Assembly: GCA_021806545.1 (NCBI GenBank)
Contig: JAJZXI010000003.1
Location: 1 to 55,999 of the forward strand
DNA length: 55,999 nucleotides
Reading direction: 5' to 3'
DNA from: Actinomycetes bacterium
Lineage (GTDB): Bacteria > Actinomycetota > Acidimicrobiia > Acidimicrobiales > Acidimicrobiaceae
A program made the position numbers and the translations under genes. The notes under the pieces were generated by a model, which was not told the DNA's origin, made no database searches, and saw only the letters and a list, made by a program, of their open reading frames with translations. This document shows positions 55,887 through 55,999 of this stretch, one piece after another (position 1 is the stretch's first letter; the number at the start of each line of letters is the position of its first letter).

Positions 55887-55999
55887 GTGTCACGTCCCCG
55901 CATCATCATGCGTGCAATCAGAGAAGTACTTAAGGCTCTCACTTTCCAAGGGCCGCCCGGTACGAGAAATCAGTCAGGCCTGCTCGCTCCCAAAGAGCA
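55887..55999 (+). pseudogene. istA: istA-type transposase start, frameshifted and cut by window edge
   Basis: GTG at 55887 after GAGGAGG starts a frame reading SRPRIIMRAIREVLKAL, the beginning of IS21-family IstA. After about base 55929 the expected continuation (SKGRPVREISQACSLPKS) is found in the next frame, from TTA at 55930. One extra C at about 55929 explains the shift. It is either a pseudogene or a sequencing error; the rest lies outside the window. Confidence 0.7.

Overview
This window is a chromosomal segment of about 58% GC with dense, often overlapping genes. The gene style suggests an acidophilic actinobacterium, most likely of the Acidimicrobiia (Ferrimicrobium, Acidimicrobium or Acidithrix-like). 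The signs are an F420-type PPOX oxidoreductase, GatCAB with an encoded tRNA-Gln, a PASTA kinase, actinobacterial-type SerC, leaderless-looking starts, glutamate decarboxylase and a b6-like cytochrome. The taxon is an inference; no marker rRNA is present.

Layout. 1-0.6 kb is the 3' end of a TnpB gene. 0.6-5.8 kb holds an AidB-like acyl-CoA dehydrogenase, an XdhC/class IV aminotransferase pair, a PPOX protein and an MFS transporter. 5.9-8.0 kb holds tRNA-Glu and a two-gene cytochrome b module. 8.2-15.2 kb holds acyl-CoA dehydrogenases, a 3-hydroxyacyl-CoA dehydrogenase and a 1200-residue globin-coupled GGDEF/EAL protein. 15.3-16.9 kb holds gltX and tRNA-Gln. 16.9-38.1 kb is an amino-acid biosynthesis island: leuA, serA, aspartate aminotransferase, serC, leuDC, greA, leuB-ilvE-cimA, ndh, ilvBNC with two unknown genes, and ilvD. 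38.2-41.4 kb is gatCAB. 41.4-47.9 kb holds an SCP2 protein, a PASTA kinase, ligA, mnmA and a GDPD. 48.1-49.2 kb is a 5'-truncated tnpB. 49.2-53.2 kb holds an unknown gene, an Lgt-family gene, pncB and a serine hydrolase. 53.3-55.5 kb holds an ArsR-like regulator and glutamate decarboxylase. The window ends in an IS21-type element whose istA is frameshifted.

How the genes work together. Pyruvate is converted to all three branched-chain amino acids by enzymes encoded here. CimA with LeuCD and LeuB gives 2-oxobutyrate; IlvBN, IlvC, IlvD and IlvE give Val and Ile; LeuA, LeuCD and LeuB give Leu. Two parts are controlled by ribosome-mediated attenuation. I find two 12-residue leader peptides, MGTLAVTGLLLR before leuA and MIDRRSLVVLLR before ilvB. 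Each ends in LLR followed by a TAG that overlaps a hairpin, and each is followed by an intrinsic terminator. Each starts 12-27 nt after the stop of the upstream same-strand gene (serA, ilvD) and has a TANNNT hexamer 7-9 nt before its ATG. Neither is annotated by ordinary ORF calling. gltX, tRNA-Glu, tRNA-Gln and gatCAB together encode the indirect route to Gln-tRNA.

Most worth a second look: the paired attenuators; the cytochrome b6-like protein with its family-unknown membrane partner; an ABC-ATPase-like protein without catalytic motifs plus a polytopic membrane protein at the end of the ilv operon; probable CTG starts of cimA and the PASTA kinase; and the TnpB remnants.
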